A stretch of 12,257 nt of DNA. Source: JAKACA01 sp052143575 (lineage in GTDB: Bacteria; Actinomycetota; Acidimicrobiia; Acidimicrobiales; Bog-793). Both the position numbers and the translations under genes were made by a program. Shown in pieces: positions 1-8,300 of the stretch. The notes under the pieces were generated by a model. It was given only the letters and a program-made list of their open reading frames with translations, was not told where the DNA came from and ran no database searches. The stretch lies in NCBI GenBank assembly GCA_052143575.1, contig JBKQSP010000120.1:1-12257 (forward strand), read 5' to 3'. Each line of letters opens with the position of its first letter. Position 1 is the first letter of the stretch.

Positions 1-1043
1 GGTTGCGGCCGGCTCGAGAGGAGATGCGGGCTCCGGTGGTGCACCGGTGCCAGCGTGCTCAGCATGGCGACACCGGCGCTCGGTGCGACGCCGTTGGCCT
101 GCATCGTGATGGCCACGCCGGCGTAGCCGCCGCCCCAGAGGCTGACCGGGAAGCTGAGGCGGCCCGTGCCGTTCGGTGGAAGGACGCCGATGGGCAACTG
201 CGACGAGCTCGCCGGGTTGACGAGCAAGACCTCGAAGTAGTGCCCCTTCGGCGGCTGCCCGAGACCCGAGGTGGCGATCAGGACGTCGTCGGCGTGCCCG
301 TCGGCACGCACGATGACGCTGCCGGTGGCGCTCGGTGCCGCCGGCAGGGGGAGCAGCTCGGCAGTGAGGAGGATCTTGCCGCCCCCGGTGGTGCCGAGGT
401 GCGGCGCCGTTCCGACACCGAGGAGCATTCCCACCAGGAGCGCCACGACGACCGCCGCCGCCCCGAGACGGGCGCGCCGGTGGCCTTGGCGCGGCTGCTC
501 GACCCTCCGCAAGCTGCCGACAGCCCGGCGCCTGTGGGAGCGCACGTTGCGGACCTCTAGGTCCAAACCGTCGGCCGCAGCGCCACCGGAGCCGGCAAGG
601 AGGAGTCGCGCCGTCTCGTCGAGGGCGGCAGGGCGAGGGAGTCCGGTAGCGAAGGGGGCCGCGCCCGAGTGCGAGCGGTCGCTGCCGTGGCCGGCGCGCT
701 CGAAGCCCCGCACGGGCCGGTTGGCCGGCGCCGAGCCATGCGCCCTGCGGGCGGCCTGCAGCTCGTCGGCGTCGCTCGCCGCCGCGCCCGGCTCGAGGAA
801 GCGCAGCGGCGGGAGGTCAGCTCCCATCTGAGCGCTGCCGGCGGCCGCCTGCGTACCGCTGAACTCGGGCGCGAGGAGATCGCTCACCGACATCAGCACG
901 GCGTGCGCCAGCGAGACGTCGACGAGCTCTTGGCGGCAGGGTTCGCAGCCGCGCAGGTGGTCGTTCACGAACAGCAGCTCGTGGTTGGAGAGGTCCCCGC
1001 GCATCAACTCGTACAGCTCGTCACCGACGTGGCGAAGTGTCAT
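1..1043 (-). CDS. Transmembrane zinc-finger anti-sigma factor, RskA-like C-terminal domain (3' end outside window)
   Basis: Probably binds and inactivates the sigma factor encoded just upstream and releases it on an envelope signal. I translated the reverse strand from the ATG at 1043-1041 and found no stop down to base 3, so at least 347 residues are present and the C-terminus is missing. Residues 29-36 read HLRGCEPC, the HxxxCxxC signature of the cytoplasmic ZAS domain that grips ECF sigma factors. A low-complexity linker follows. Residues about 193-210 (LGAAAVVVALLVGMLLGV) form one membrane segment preceded by an Arg-rich stretch, which places the rest outside. The outer part contains GHYFEVLLV and later YAGVAITMQ, resembling the RskA/anti-sigma-K C-terminal domain (family knowledge; no profile search was possible). 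The start overlaps the sigma stop as ATGA, so the two are very likely translationally coupled. Family assignment is firm from the zinc motif plus position; the RskA subfamily is less certain. Confidence 0.88.
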   Translation of the reverse strand, partial: MTLRHVGDELYELMRGDLSNHELLFVNDHLRGCEPCRQELVDVSLAHAVLMSVSDLLAPEFSGTQAAAGSAQMGADLPPLRFLEPGAAASDADELQAARRAHGSAPANRPVRGFERAGHGSDRSHSGAAPFATGLPRPAALDETARLLLAGSGGAAADGLDLEVRNVRSHRRRAVGSLRRVEQPRQGHRRARLGAAAVVVALLVGMLLGVGTAPHLGTTGGGKILLTAELLPLPAAPSATGSVIVRADGHADDVLIATSGLGQPPKGHYFEVLLVNPASSSQLPIGVLPPNGTGRLSFPVSLWGGGYAGVAITMQANGVAPSAGVAMLSTLAPVHHRSPHLLSSRPQ

Positions 1044-1645
1044 GGCCGGTCCTCGAACATCGTGACCGAGAGGCGGCGGAGGCCCCGTGCCATGCGGGCT
1101 TTGATCGTGCCCATGGGGATGCTGAGCGTGTCGGATATCTCCTGCTGGGTCTTGCCCTCGAAGTACGCCAGCACGAGGGACTCCCGCTGTTCCTCCGGGA
1201 GGTCGCCGAGCGCCCGCTTCACCTGAGCGGCGAGCACGAACTGCTCGACGAAGGCATCGCCGTCCTCGCCGACGAGCCAGTGGAAGGCGTCTATGTCGAC
1301 GAGCTGCGGCCTGTGCCGTCGGAGGTGGTCGATGGCGCGACGGCGTGCGAGGGCGAAGACGAAGCCTTCCAGGCTCCTCTCGGGGTCCAGTCGCTCACGG
1401 GAACGCCACAGCTCGAAGAAGACGACTTGCAGGACGTCTTCAGCCTCGCCGCCGACGACCCGCCTCAGATAGGAGCGCACGAGCGTGCCGAGGGTGCGGT
1501 AGCACTCCTCGAGGGCCGACTCGTCGCCGCTCGCCAGGCGCCGCGAGAGGTCGCCCGCGGCAGTGGCCGTCGAAGGCTGCACGCCGTCGCCGGGCGCAGC
1601 AACCGAGGGAGGGCGCACGCCCTTTCTTCGCATCGCGAGGCTCAT
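1040..1645 (-). CDS. ECF-family RNA polymerase sigma factor
   Basis: Directs RNA polymerase to a stress or envelope regulon and is expected to be held inactive by the downstream anti-sigma factor. From the ATG at 1645-1643 the protein has 201 residues, usual for the family. Sigma-70 region 2 lies at about residues 44-112 and includes EAEDVLQVVFFELWRSRE and FVFALARRRAIDHLRRH. Region 4 lies at about 149-192, with LPEEQRESLVLAYFEGKT followed by the helix-turn-helix QQEISDTLSIPMGTIKARMA. There is no extra domain beyond region 4. The frame is open upstream to a TTG at 1669, which would give 209 residues. I prefer the ATG because a purine-rich stretch (GAAAGA) ends 9 bases before it, whereas the TTG has no Shine-Dalgarno-like sequence. 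The stop overlaps the anti-sigma start by 4 bases. The arrangement resembles mycobacterial SigK/RskA, but orthology is not shown. Confidence 0.93.
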   Translation of the reverse strand: MSLAMRRKGVRPPSVAAPGDGVQPSTATAAGDLSRRLASGDESALEECYRTLGTLVRSYLRRVVGGEAEDVLQVVFFELWRSRERLDPERSLEGFVFALARRRAIDHLRRHRPQLVDIDAFHWLVGEDGDAFVEQFVLAAQVKRALGDLPEEQRESLVLAYFEGKTQQEISDTLSIPMGTIKARMARGLRRLSVTMFEDRP

Positions 1646-1646
1646 T

Positions 1647-1672
1647 CGGTTGCATCTTTCTTTTTGCAACCG
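1647..1672. promoter_or_regulatory. 8-bp inverted repeat in the sigma/DUF4397 divergent intergenic region
   Basis: CGGTTGCA at 1647-1654 is perfectly complementary to TGCAACCG at 1665-1672, with a 10-base T/C-rich spacer. It ends one base before the sigma ATG. In a sigma transcript that starts upstream, the repeat would form a hairpin whose loop carries the purine-rich ribosome-binding stretch. As DNA it could be a dyad operator. Each arm also carries GCAACC, faintly like an ECF -35 element pointing outward. The repeat is seen directly; its role is inferred. Confidence 0.5.
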
Positions 1673-1743
1673 CGGGGTCGCCCGCAGCGAACTAGGGGAC
1701 GTCGGTCCGAAGCGATGGACCGGCGCCGAGGTGCCCCCAAATC

Positions 1744-1750
1744 AAAGGAG
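1744..1750 (+). promoter_or_regulatory. Ribosome binding site of the DUF4397 gene
   Basis: AAAGGAG lies 9 bases before the ATG at 1760. This match fixes the start within a frame that is open from base 1037; the upstream extension is antisense to the sigma gene and not real protein. A small inverted repeat (CGGTCC 1703-1708 / GGACCG 1717-1722) sits further upstream in the probable leader. Confidence 0.85.
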
Positions 1751-1759
1751 ATCAGCCCC

Positions 1760-2455
1760 ATGAGACACCTACGCATGGCGCTCGCTGCGTTCTGCGGCGC
1801 GACGCTCGTGACAGCGTTCGCGGCGACAAGCGCAGGCGCGGCGACTGCGACCTACACCGTACGGACGACACCGACCGTGGCGGAGGTATCCATCATCCAG
1901 GCCCTCCCGCTGACCTCCGTCGATGTCTATCTGAACGGCACGGAGATCGTGCAGGACTTCCGCTTCAAGGGCGTCGTCGGCCCCCTCCCGCTTGCCCCCG
2001 GCCACTTCCACATCGCCATCCGATTGCACGGCGCGAAGCATTCGTCGAAGCCTTTGCTCGCGGGCGGCGGCACGTTGGTGGCAGGAGAGAACATCACGAT
2101 TGTCGCCGACCTGGACTCGTCTGGCAACCCGGCCCTCTCGAGGTTCTGGAACCCCCAGCCCAACCTCGACAAGGGTCGCGCCGAGCTGGTCGTGCGCAAC
2201 GTCGCTGATGACGCCGGCCTCACGGTGTACGCAGACGGCCTGCGCATCTTCCGTGACCTGCAAAACCCGCACGGCAACAGCATCAGGCTGCCCTCCGAGT
2301 GGATCAAGCTCCGGATGAAGGACTACGGCTCGACCACGACGATCATCGGCCCAGTCGGCGTCCACCTCGCGAGCCAGACGGTCACCGTGGTGTACGCAGT
2401 CGGAAGCCCGGCGACGAGCACCCTCTCGGTGGTTGAGCAGAGCTACAGCAGCTGA
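1760..2455 (+). CDS. Secreted DUF4397 domain protein
   Basis: A 231-residue exported protein of unknown biochemical role. Residues 1-28 are a typical Sec signal peptide: charged MRHLR, a hydrophobic core (MALAAFCGATLVTAFAA), then a small-residue site near SAGA. The mature part fits DUF4397. The first unit begins around residue 41 with AEVSIIQALPLTSVDVYLNG, the family's usual opening pattern. A second, related unit begins near residue 140 with RAELVVRNVADDAGLTVYAD, and a last strand ends in VTVVYAVG. The whole is probably two beta-sandwich halves. There is no membrane segment or LPXTG motif, so it is released or held non-covalently. It is transcribed away from the ECF sigma gene across a gap of about 114 bp, a common position for a regulon member, but no sigma promoter could be assigned with confidence. 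A hairpin terminator follows about 50 bp after the stop. Confidence 0.88.
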   Translation: MRHLRMALAAFCGATLVTAFAATSAGAATATYTVRTTPTVAEVSIIQALPLTSVDVYLNGTEIVQDFRFKGVVGPLPLAPGHFHIAIRLHGAKHSSKPLLAGGGTLVAGENITIVADLDSSGNPALSRFWNPQPNLDKGRAELVVRNVADDAGLTVYADGLRIFRDLQNPHGNSIRLPSEWIKLRMKDYGSTTTIIGPVGVHLASQTVTVVYAVGSPATSTLSVVEQSYSS

Positions 2456-2505
2456 GTCACCCCTCCGGCTCGGCGCAAACCCCTTGCGTCGGCGGGCTGC
2501 ATCGG

Positions 2506-2549
2506 AACGCCCCCCGGCTCCGTCCTCGTGCGGATGCCCGGGGGGCGTT
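2506..2549. terminator. Strong hairpin, probable terminator between convergent genes
   Basis: AACGCCCCCCGG (2506-2517) pairs perfectly over 12 bp with CCGGGGGGCGTT (2538-2549) around a 20-base loop. It lies between the DUF4397 stop (2455, plus strand) and the membrane-protein stop (2638, minus strand), so it can serve both directions. Only short T stretches follow (TTT at 2548-2550 and further on), so it is not a textbook U-tract terminator; this is common in high-GC bacteria. The rest of 2456-2637 holds no gene. Confidence 0.72.
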
Positions 2550-2637
2550 TCGCTGCCTTTGTGGCCGTGGCCGGCAACCTGCCGTGACCGTCCGACAGGC
2601 TCCCGGAGCCCGTCTCCGACAGGGAGCACTGAGCGGC

Positions 2638-5043
2638 TCACGGTGAGGGACCGAAGCGGCGCTCGAGGGCCTGACAGATCGGCGTCGTCACGGCCAACTG
2701 GTGGACAGAGCCGGGGAAGCGGGCGGCGACCGGTCCCCCGAAATCGTTGATCCCGACGTCGTACGGCTGAGCGTTTCTCACGAGGTAGCCGAGGTCGTAC
2801 TCGCTGTTGCCGTCGACCTCGGCGGCGATCTCCCCGATTCGTGGATCGAGGACGGCGTCGACGACATAGCTCCGGCCGGGCACGGCGGAAAAGACGGTGC
2901 CGGTGATGAAATCCTGGCCGGGCGCCTGGAAGAGATAGCCGAACTGGTAGCTGCCACGACTCACCGAGCGCAGGGCAAGGAAGTCGCCCTGCTGCGCCTG
3001 CCCGTTGGCGAGCACGGGCATCCAGGCGCCTCCGGTCGTGGCAGGGAAGACGACCTGCAAGCGGAAGTGGCCGCCGGCTTCCGAACGCTCGACGGCGTCC
3101 CAACCGCCGCTCAGGCCCGTCGACTCGTAGAGGGCGGTGCACCGGCCGACGATCTCGAGCGTGCCGGCGGGCTCGTTGCCGCCGAGCCTGCTCGTCCTCA
3201 GGACGTTGGCGGGCGGGTTCCCGAAGAGCTTGGCGTCCAAGCGCTCCTGGAACGAGACGAAATCAGCCCGCATCGACAACGGCACGGCCGCACGGAGCTC
3301 GAATTGGTAGACGATGCCGAGGGCGGCGTTCGACCAGAGGCCGAAGGCACCGAGCAAACTCATGGCTGTGACCGAGAGGGGGCGCCGGAGCGATCGGTGC
3401 CGGCCAGATCGCCCGCTGCCGGCTGGGTGCCTTCCCGCCCGATGGCGGCCGCGACGGTGGCCGCTGTCGCCGGCGGGCGAGGCCGCTCCGACACCGCGCA
3501 CCCAGTGCACCGTCACCTGGAAGCCGCTCAAGCCGGCAAGGACCACAAGGGGCATGAAGTCGGCGAGGTAGCGGTTGGCGATGAAGGCGATCGTCAACAC
3601 ACCGATCGTGCCGACGGCGGCGCCGACCATCGGAATGCGCAGCACACGCAGCCCAAGCTCTGCCTCCTCTGCGGGGACATCGGCCGCCCCGAGGGCGCCA
3701 GCTGCCTCCTGCTCGCTCCCGACGCCGCCGAGCGGCTCCACCCCGCCCCCGAAGCGTCGCCGGCGGGGCCGGAAGCTGCTCCAGAGCCCGACGACGGCCC
3801 AGAGCCCCAGCAGCGGCATCGTCGCTGGAATGCTGGAAGCCCAGTCACGGTCGTCGTAGAGGACGTGCCCGATGACGCTCGCCGACGGGGGGAACATCAA
3901 GAAGGGGAACAGCCGCGTCACCTGCAGGGCATCGGGCCGCAAATAGGCGAGAAGCGCCGTCGGGACGAATTTGAGACCGAACAGGCTGCCGCCGTTGGCG
4001 GCGAGCGTCGCCTTGCGGTGCGCACTGATCACCGTTTCGACTTGGTGCTCGAGCGGCAGGCTGAACAGCGTGCCGAACTTCACTTCGTTGATGGCGGCGT
4101 AGCTGACGACCGGGACGAGGACGCAGGCGATGAGCACGAGCGCCTGCGCGAGCCTCGCCTCCGGCTCGCCCACGCCGAAGATGGCAGCAAGGCGCCGTCG
4201 CCACGGCGCACCGTGGCCACCTCCTCGCCGGCGCAAGGCGACGCACCAGACGGCGGCCGTGAGTGCGAGCGCCGCCACCGGTCCGGCGCCGACCGAGGCG
4301 CGTGTGAGGATCGAGAGCGTGGCGAACACGCCGGCGAGGACAGCCGACAGCAACGAGTGCCGGAGGAGGAAGGAGAGGAGGAAGTCGAAGGCGGCGATCG
4401 CCAGGGCAGCGCCCCAGAGCTCGGCCTCGTGATAGATGATCGGGTCGCTCGCCAGGAAGAACAGGCTCGATCCGACACCGATGACGAGCATGACGACTCC
4501 GACGAGGAGCGCCTCGGCGCCCGAGACGTCGCGGTCGCCGGCGACGAGCCGCCGGATCTTCCAGCCGAGCCGGGCGGTGAAAAACAGAGCCACGAGGTAG
4601 GCGAGGAGCATGGACGGCTGCGTGAGCCGGCCGTCGAGACGATGGGTGACGAGGAGCACGGGCATCCGAAGGATGGCCGGGACGGGCCCGTAGTACATGT
4701 AGGTCCGGCCGTGCTCGACGATCCCCTCGATCAACAGGACGCTCGCGGGCATGTTCCAATGGCCCGCCAGCAGGGCGCGGGCCTGGGCGTCGTAGAAATC
4801 CGTGTAGAGGCCCGACTGCAGGAAGTCCCACGTTCCCCCCGTCACCATCCAGCAGAAGGCGACGGTGGCGAGAACGGAACCGCCGAGGCTCCCCGTGGCG
4901 TACCGACGGCGGGAAAGCCGCTCGTCCCAACCCGTCGTCGTCACGGCCGAGACGGCCCAGCGCGCTTGAACGTGTGTCCTCTCTCTGCCTGTGGCTCGGC
5001 CCGCATCATAAAGCCCTTCAGGCTCGCTCCGGGGGTTGCTCAT
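2638..5043 (-). CDS. Polytopic membrane protein, GT-C (ArnT/PMT-like) glycosyltransferase candidate with C-terminal soluble domain
   Basis: An 801-residue integral membrane protein, probably a polyprenyl-phosphate-sugar-dependent glycosyltransferase acting on the outer face of the membrane. The first membrane segment is at about residues 52-70. The loop after it contains TDFYDAQARALLAGHWNMP, whose AR-x-LL-x-GHW-x-x-P spacing and nearby acidic residues (D82, D85) resemble the first outer loop of ArnT/PMT enzymes, followed by GRTYMYYGPVPAILRMP. About ten further hydrophobic segments follow (for example 143-157, 177-198, 210-247, 252-270, 300-318, 406-421, 471-512, 558-577). An Arg/His-rich loop occupies 529-555. 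Residues about 580-801 are soluble, with a beta-rich look (FRLQVVFPATTGG; YVVDAVLDPRIGEIAAEVDG), perhaps a carbohydrate-binding-like domain. The start at 5043 has no clear ribosome binding site, so a downstream start before residue 50 is possible. It is divergent from the giant Ig-repeat gene. Membrane nature is sure; catalytic assignment is moderate and donor and acceptor are unknown. Confidence 0.8.
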   Translation of the reverse strand: MSNPRSEPEGLYDAGRATGRERTHVQARWAVSAVTTTGWDERLSRRRYATGSLGGSVLATVAFCWMVTGGTWDFLQSGLYTDFYDAQARALLAGHWNMPASVLLIEGIVEHGRTYMYYGPVPAILRMPVLLVTHRLDGRLTQPSMLLAYLVALFFTARLGWKIRRLVAGDRDVSGAEALLVGVVMLVIGVGSSLFFLASDPIIYHEAELWGAALAIAAFDFLLSFLLRHSLLSAVLAGVFATLSILTRASVGAGPVAALALTAAVWCVALRRRGGGHGAPWRRRLAAIFGVGEPEARLAQALVLIACVLVPVVSYAAINEVKFGTLFSLPLEHQVETVISAHRKATLAANGGSLFGLKFVPTALLAYLRPDALQVTRLFPFLMFPPSASVIGHVLYDDRDWASSIPATMPLLGLWAVVGLWSSFRPRRRRFGGGVEPLGGVGSEQEAAGALGAADVPAEEAELGLRVLRIPMVGAAVGTIGVLTIAFIANRYLADFMPLVVLAGLSGFQVTVHWVRGVGAASPAGDSGHRRGRHRAGRHPAGSGRSGRHRSLRRPLSVTAMSLLGAFGLWSNAALGIVYQFELRAAVPLSMRADFVSFQERLDAKLFGNPPANVLRTSRLGGNEPAGTLEIVGRCTALYESTGLSGGWDAVERSEAGGHFRLQVVFPATTGGAWMPVLANGQAQQGDFLALRSVSRGSYQFGYLFQAPGQDFITGTVFSAVPGRSYVVDAVLDPRIGEIAAEVDGNSEYDLGYLVRNAQPYDVGINDFGGPVAARFPGSVHQLAVTTPICQALERRFGPSP

Positions 5044-5080
5044 AGCTCGACGTCAAAGCCGATTGCACGTCAAGTTTCCC

Positions 5081-5209
5081 CTCTTTTGCGCCGATATCTA
5101 CGATGTTCGACGGAGACGTCGGCTCTAGCCGGCAACAACCAAGCGAGAGGAGCGAACCGGGCAGACAGGCCGGAGGGACGGCAAGTGCCAGCTCCCCCGC
5201 GCAAAAGAG
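5081..5209 (+). promoter_or_regulatory. Possible structured 5' leader: perfect 11-bp complementary arms 107 bases apart
   Basis: CTCTTTTGCGC (5081-5091) is the exact reverse complement of GCGCAAAAGAG (5199-5209). The enclosed 107 bases hold smaller palindromic pieces such as GGCTCTAGCC at 5121-5130. If transcribed toward the gene at 5314, the arms would close a domain of about 129 nt, a layout seen in riboswitches and other structured leaders. I compared it by eye with c-di-GMP, c-di-AMP, SAM, TPP and cobalamin motifs and found no match. The arms are seen; RNA function and strand are inferred. Confidence 0.35.
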
Positions 5210-5297
5210 ACGTCGAGTAGGGTCCCCTCACTGCTGGCAAGCTTTTCGTAGCAGACTGGCTCGGTCTTCTTCCCGTTTTCACCTCGTGTTTTTGAAC

Positions 5298-5303
5298 AGG
5301 GAG
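5298..5303 (+). promoter_or_regulatory. Ribosome binding site of the Ig-repeat gene
   Basis: AGGGAG lies 10 bases before the ATG at 5314 and supports that start, which also gives a complete signal peptide. Confidence 0.65.
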
Positions 5304-5313
5304 TTTCGAACAA

Positions 5314-8300
5314 ATGGGCGCTAACGGGGCATCGTTTGAGCCGCTGGTTTCTCGCGTGGCGCGCGCCACGAAGCCTTCCGCGCTGGCACGTCGCGTGCTG
5401 GCTGCCGGCGTCACGACCGTCGTGGTCGTGGCCTTGCTGGGCGCTCCTCAGCTGGCGTCCGCCAGCACACCGACCGGCCACGGCACTTCGACGAGCCACG
5501 GCACTTCGACGAGCCAGGGCGGCCACACTCGCAACCAGCCGAACGCACCCAGCCAGGGCAGCACTGGCACCACGACATCCATCAGCATCGCGACGACCGA
5601 TCCGGTCGTCGGCGAGGCCATCGAGGTCGACGTCACGGTCACGGGCGACGACAGCGGGACGCCGACCGGCAGCGTGACAGTCGACGACGGCGCCTCGGGG
5701 AGCTGCATCGCCGACCTCACGGCCGGTTCCGGTAACTGCGACATCACCGAAGTAACGGCCGGCGATTACACCTTCACGGGCAATTACACCGGAGACGAGA
5801 ACTATGACGTCTCCTCCTCGTCCGGGACCGACGTCAACGTCGGTGAGGACGCCACGACCACAACCATCACGAACGTCTCGTCCGACTTCGTCGTCGGTCA
5901 AGAGATCGAGATCGACGTGAGCGTCGTCGCCAACCCACCCGGTGGGGGGACCCCGACCGGCAACGTCACGGTGAGCGATGGGGGCTCGCAAACGTGCCAG
6001 GCTGACCTCAGCAGCGGCACCGGCTTCTGCGACATCGTCGAGACGGCGACAGGCTCGTACAACTTCACGGCGAGCTACAACGGAGACGACAACGACGCCG
6101 TCTCCAGCACCGCAAGCGCCTTTGACGTCACCGTCGGCGGGGACGCCACGACGACGTCCATCACGAGCATCACGCCGAGCCCGGTCGTCGGGCAGGAGAT
6201 CACCGTCGGGGTGAGCGTCAGCGCCAACCAGCCGGGCGCCGGCACACCCACCGGCAGCGTGACGGTGAGCGACGGCGGCTCGGGGAGCTGCGACGTCACG
6301 CTCTCGGGTGGTGAAGGCAGCTGCTCGATCCTCGAGACGGCGGCCGGACTGTATTCGTTCACGGCGAGCTACGGCGGTGACAGCAACGACGCCTCCTCGG
6401 ACACCCTCTTGGCCGTCCCCGTCGGTGTCGACGCCGCCGCCACGACGACGTCAATCACGAGCACGACGTCGAACCCGGTCGTGGGCGAGCCCATCGATGT
6501 CGACGTCATCGTCGCCTCGAGCCTGCCGGGGAGCGGTACACCCACGGGCAACGTCACGGTGAGCGACGGTGGCTCGCAGAGCTGCCTGGCGGCGCTCAGC
6601 GGGGGCACCGGCAGCTGCCAGATCACCGAGCCGGCCGCCGGCGCCTACGTCTTCACGGCGAGCTATGCCAGCGACGGCAACTACGCCTCCTCCAGCACCG
6701 CGGCAGGCAGCAACGTCAGCGTCGGAGCAGACGCCACCACGACGTCCATCACGGGCACAACGCCCAGCAGCGCGGTCGTCGGTCAAGCAGTCACGATCGA
6801 CGTCGGGGTCACGGCGAACTCGCCAGGAGCCGGCACACCGAGCGGCACGGTCACAGTGAGCGACGGAGGCACGCAGAGCTGCATGGCCACCCTCGGTGGC
6901 GGCGGCACCGGAAGCTGCCACGTCACCGAGACGGCGGCTGATGACTACAGCCTGACGGCGACGTATTCCGGCGACGACAACTATCTCGCCTCCGGCTCAT
7001 CGCCCGCCGACCTCAATGTCAACCCGGACGCCACGACGACGACGATCACGAGCACGACCCCGAGCCCGGTCGTCGGCCAGCCCATCACCGTGGGCGTGCG
7101 GGTCGATGCCAACGCACCGGGTGCCGGCACACCGGCCGGCAGTGTCCTCGTCGGCGACGGCGGTTCGCAGACCTGCACGGCCCCTCTCAGCTCAGGCGCC
7201 GGCAGCTGCCAGATCACCGAGACGGTCGCCGGCCCCTACGACTTCTCTGCCGGCTACGGCGGGGACGACAATGATCTGGCCTCGAGCACCTCGGTCAGCA
7301 CCGCCGTCACCGTCACCTCGGATGCCACAACCACCTCGATCAGCGGCACGAGCTCGAGCTACGTCGTCGGCGAGCCCATCACGGTCGACGTAACCGTGGC
7401 GGCCAACTCACCCGGGAGCGGCACACCGACCGGCAGCGTCACGGTGAGCGACGGTACCCAGACCTGTCCCGTCACACTCAGTGCCGGCGCCGGCAACTGC
7501 CAGATCACCGAGTCGACACCCGGCCCCTACACGTTCACAGCCAGTTACGGCGGTGACGACAACTACCTTTCCTCTGTCACTGGTACCGGTACCGACGTCA
7601 CGGTCGGCGGCGACGCCACGACAACCTCCCTGACTGTCGAGACGCCGAGCCCGGTCGTCGGGCAGCCCATCACCATCGACGTCGGTGTCACGGTGAACCC
7701 ACCGGGACACGGCACACCGAGCGGCGGCGTCACGGTGACCGACGGTACGCTGACGTGCCCGGTCACCCTCAGCTCGGGCGCCGGCAGCTGCCAGATCACC
7801 GAGACGGCCGCCGGCCCGTACTCGTTCACGGCCAGCTACGGCGGGGACACGAACGACGCCTCCTCCAACACCTCCTCGAGCGTCGGGGTCACCGTCTTGC
7901 AGGACGACACCACAGCGTCCATCACCGGCACGACACCCGGCAGCCCGGTCGTCGGCCAGCCCATCACGGTCGACGTCGCCGTGACGGCGGACCTCCCCGG
8001 CGCCGGCACGCCCACGGGCACCGTCACGGTGAGCGACGGCGGTTCGCAAAGCTGTCCCGCCACCCTCAGCGCCGGTGTCGGCAGCTGTCAGATCATCGAG
8101 ACATCAGTCGGTGGTAGCCCCTACAGCTTCACCGCCAGCTACGGCGGCGACTCGAACGATGCGGCGTCGCCAACCTCCGGCCCGGCAACGGTGACGGTCG
8201 GCCCGGCCGCCACGACGACTCTCATCACGAGCACGACACCCGACGACCCCGTCGTCGGCCAGCCGATCACCATCGACGTCAGCGTGGGGGCGAAGTCTCC

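Larger units (their letters stand above)
5044..5313. other. Divergent intergenic region without a gene
   Basis: This 270-bp stretch lies between two divergent genes and must hold both promoters. I see no convincing coding frame and no clear -35/-10 pair. It contains the long-range inverted repeat listed separately, a CTGCT/AGCAG short stem near 5231-5255, and a pyrimidine-rich run before the ribosome binding site of the Ig-repeat gene. Confidence 0.6.

Noticed and set aside
1..1043. Plus-strand frames at 3-560, 271-831 and 669-1226
   Set aside because: They are Arg/Ala/Pro-rich shadows of the anti-sigma gene, which carries the HxxxCxxC motif and a membrane segment on the minus strand.
1037..1759. 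N-terminal extension of the DUF4397 frame
   Set aside because: The frame is open but antisense to the sigma gene. The ATG at 1760 has a good ribosome binding site and is followed at once by a signal peptide.
1769..3142. 457-codon minus-strand open frame spanning the DUF4397 gene and the end of the membrane gene
   Set aside because: It crosses a strong terminator hairpin and overlaps two better genes; its translation is Arg-rich and without domain features.
2701..5220. 839-codon open frame on the plus strand opposite the membrane protein
   Set aside because: It lies antisense to a protein with clear membrane segments and family motifs. Its translation is charged low-complexity sequence with no hydrophobic pattern, as expected from high-GC codon bias on the opposite strand.
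5101..5260. Known riboswitch (c-di-GMP, SAM, cobalamin) upstream of the Ig-repeat gene
   Set aside because: Fragments such as CCGGCAAC resemble SAM-type elements, but the conserved cores are not present in order, so no class is claimed.
5125..5991. 288-codon minus-strand frame across the start of the Ig-repeat gene
   Set aside because: It is antisense to a strong coding gene; the valine/aspartate-rich translation mirrors the repeat DNA. Similar shadows occur opposite every module block.
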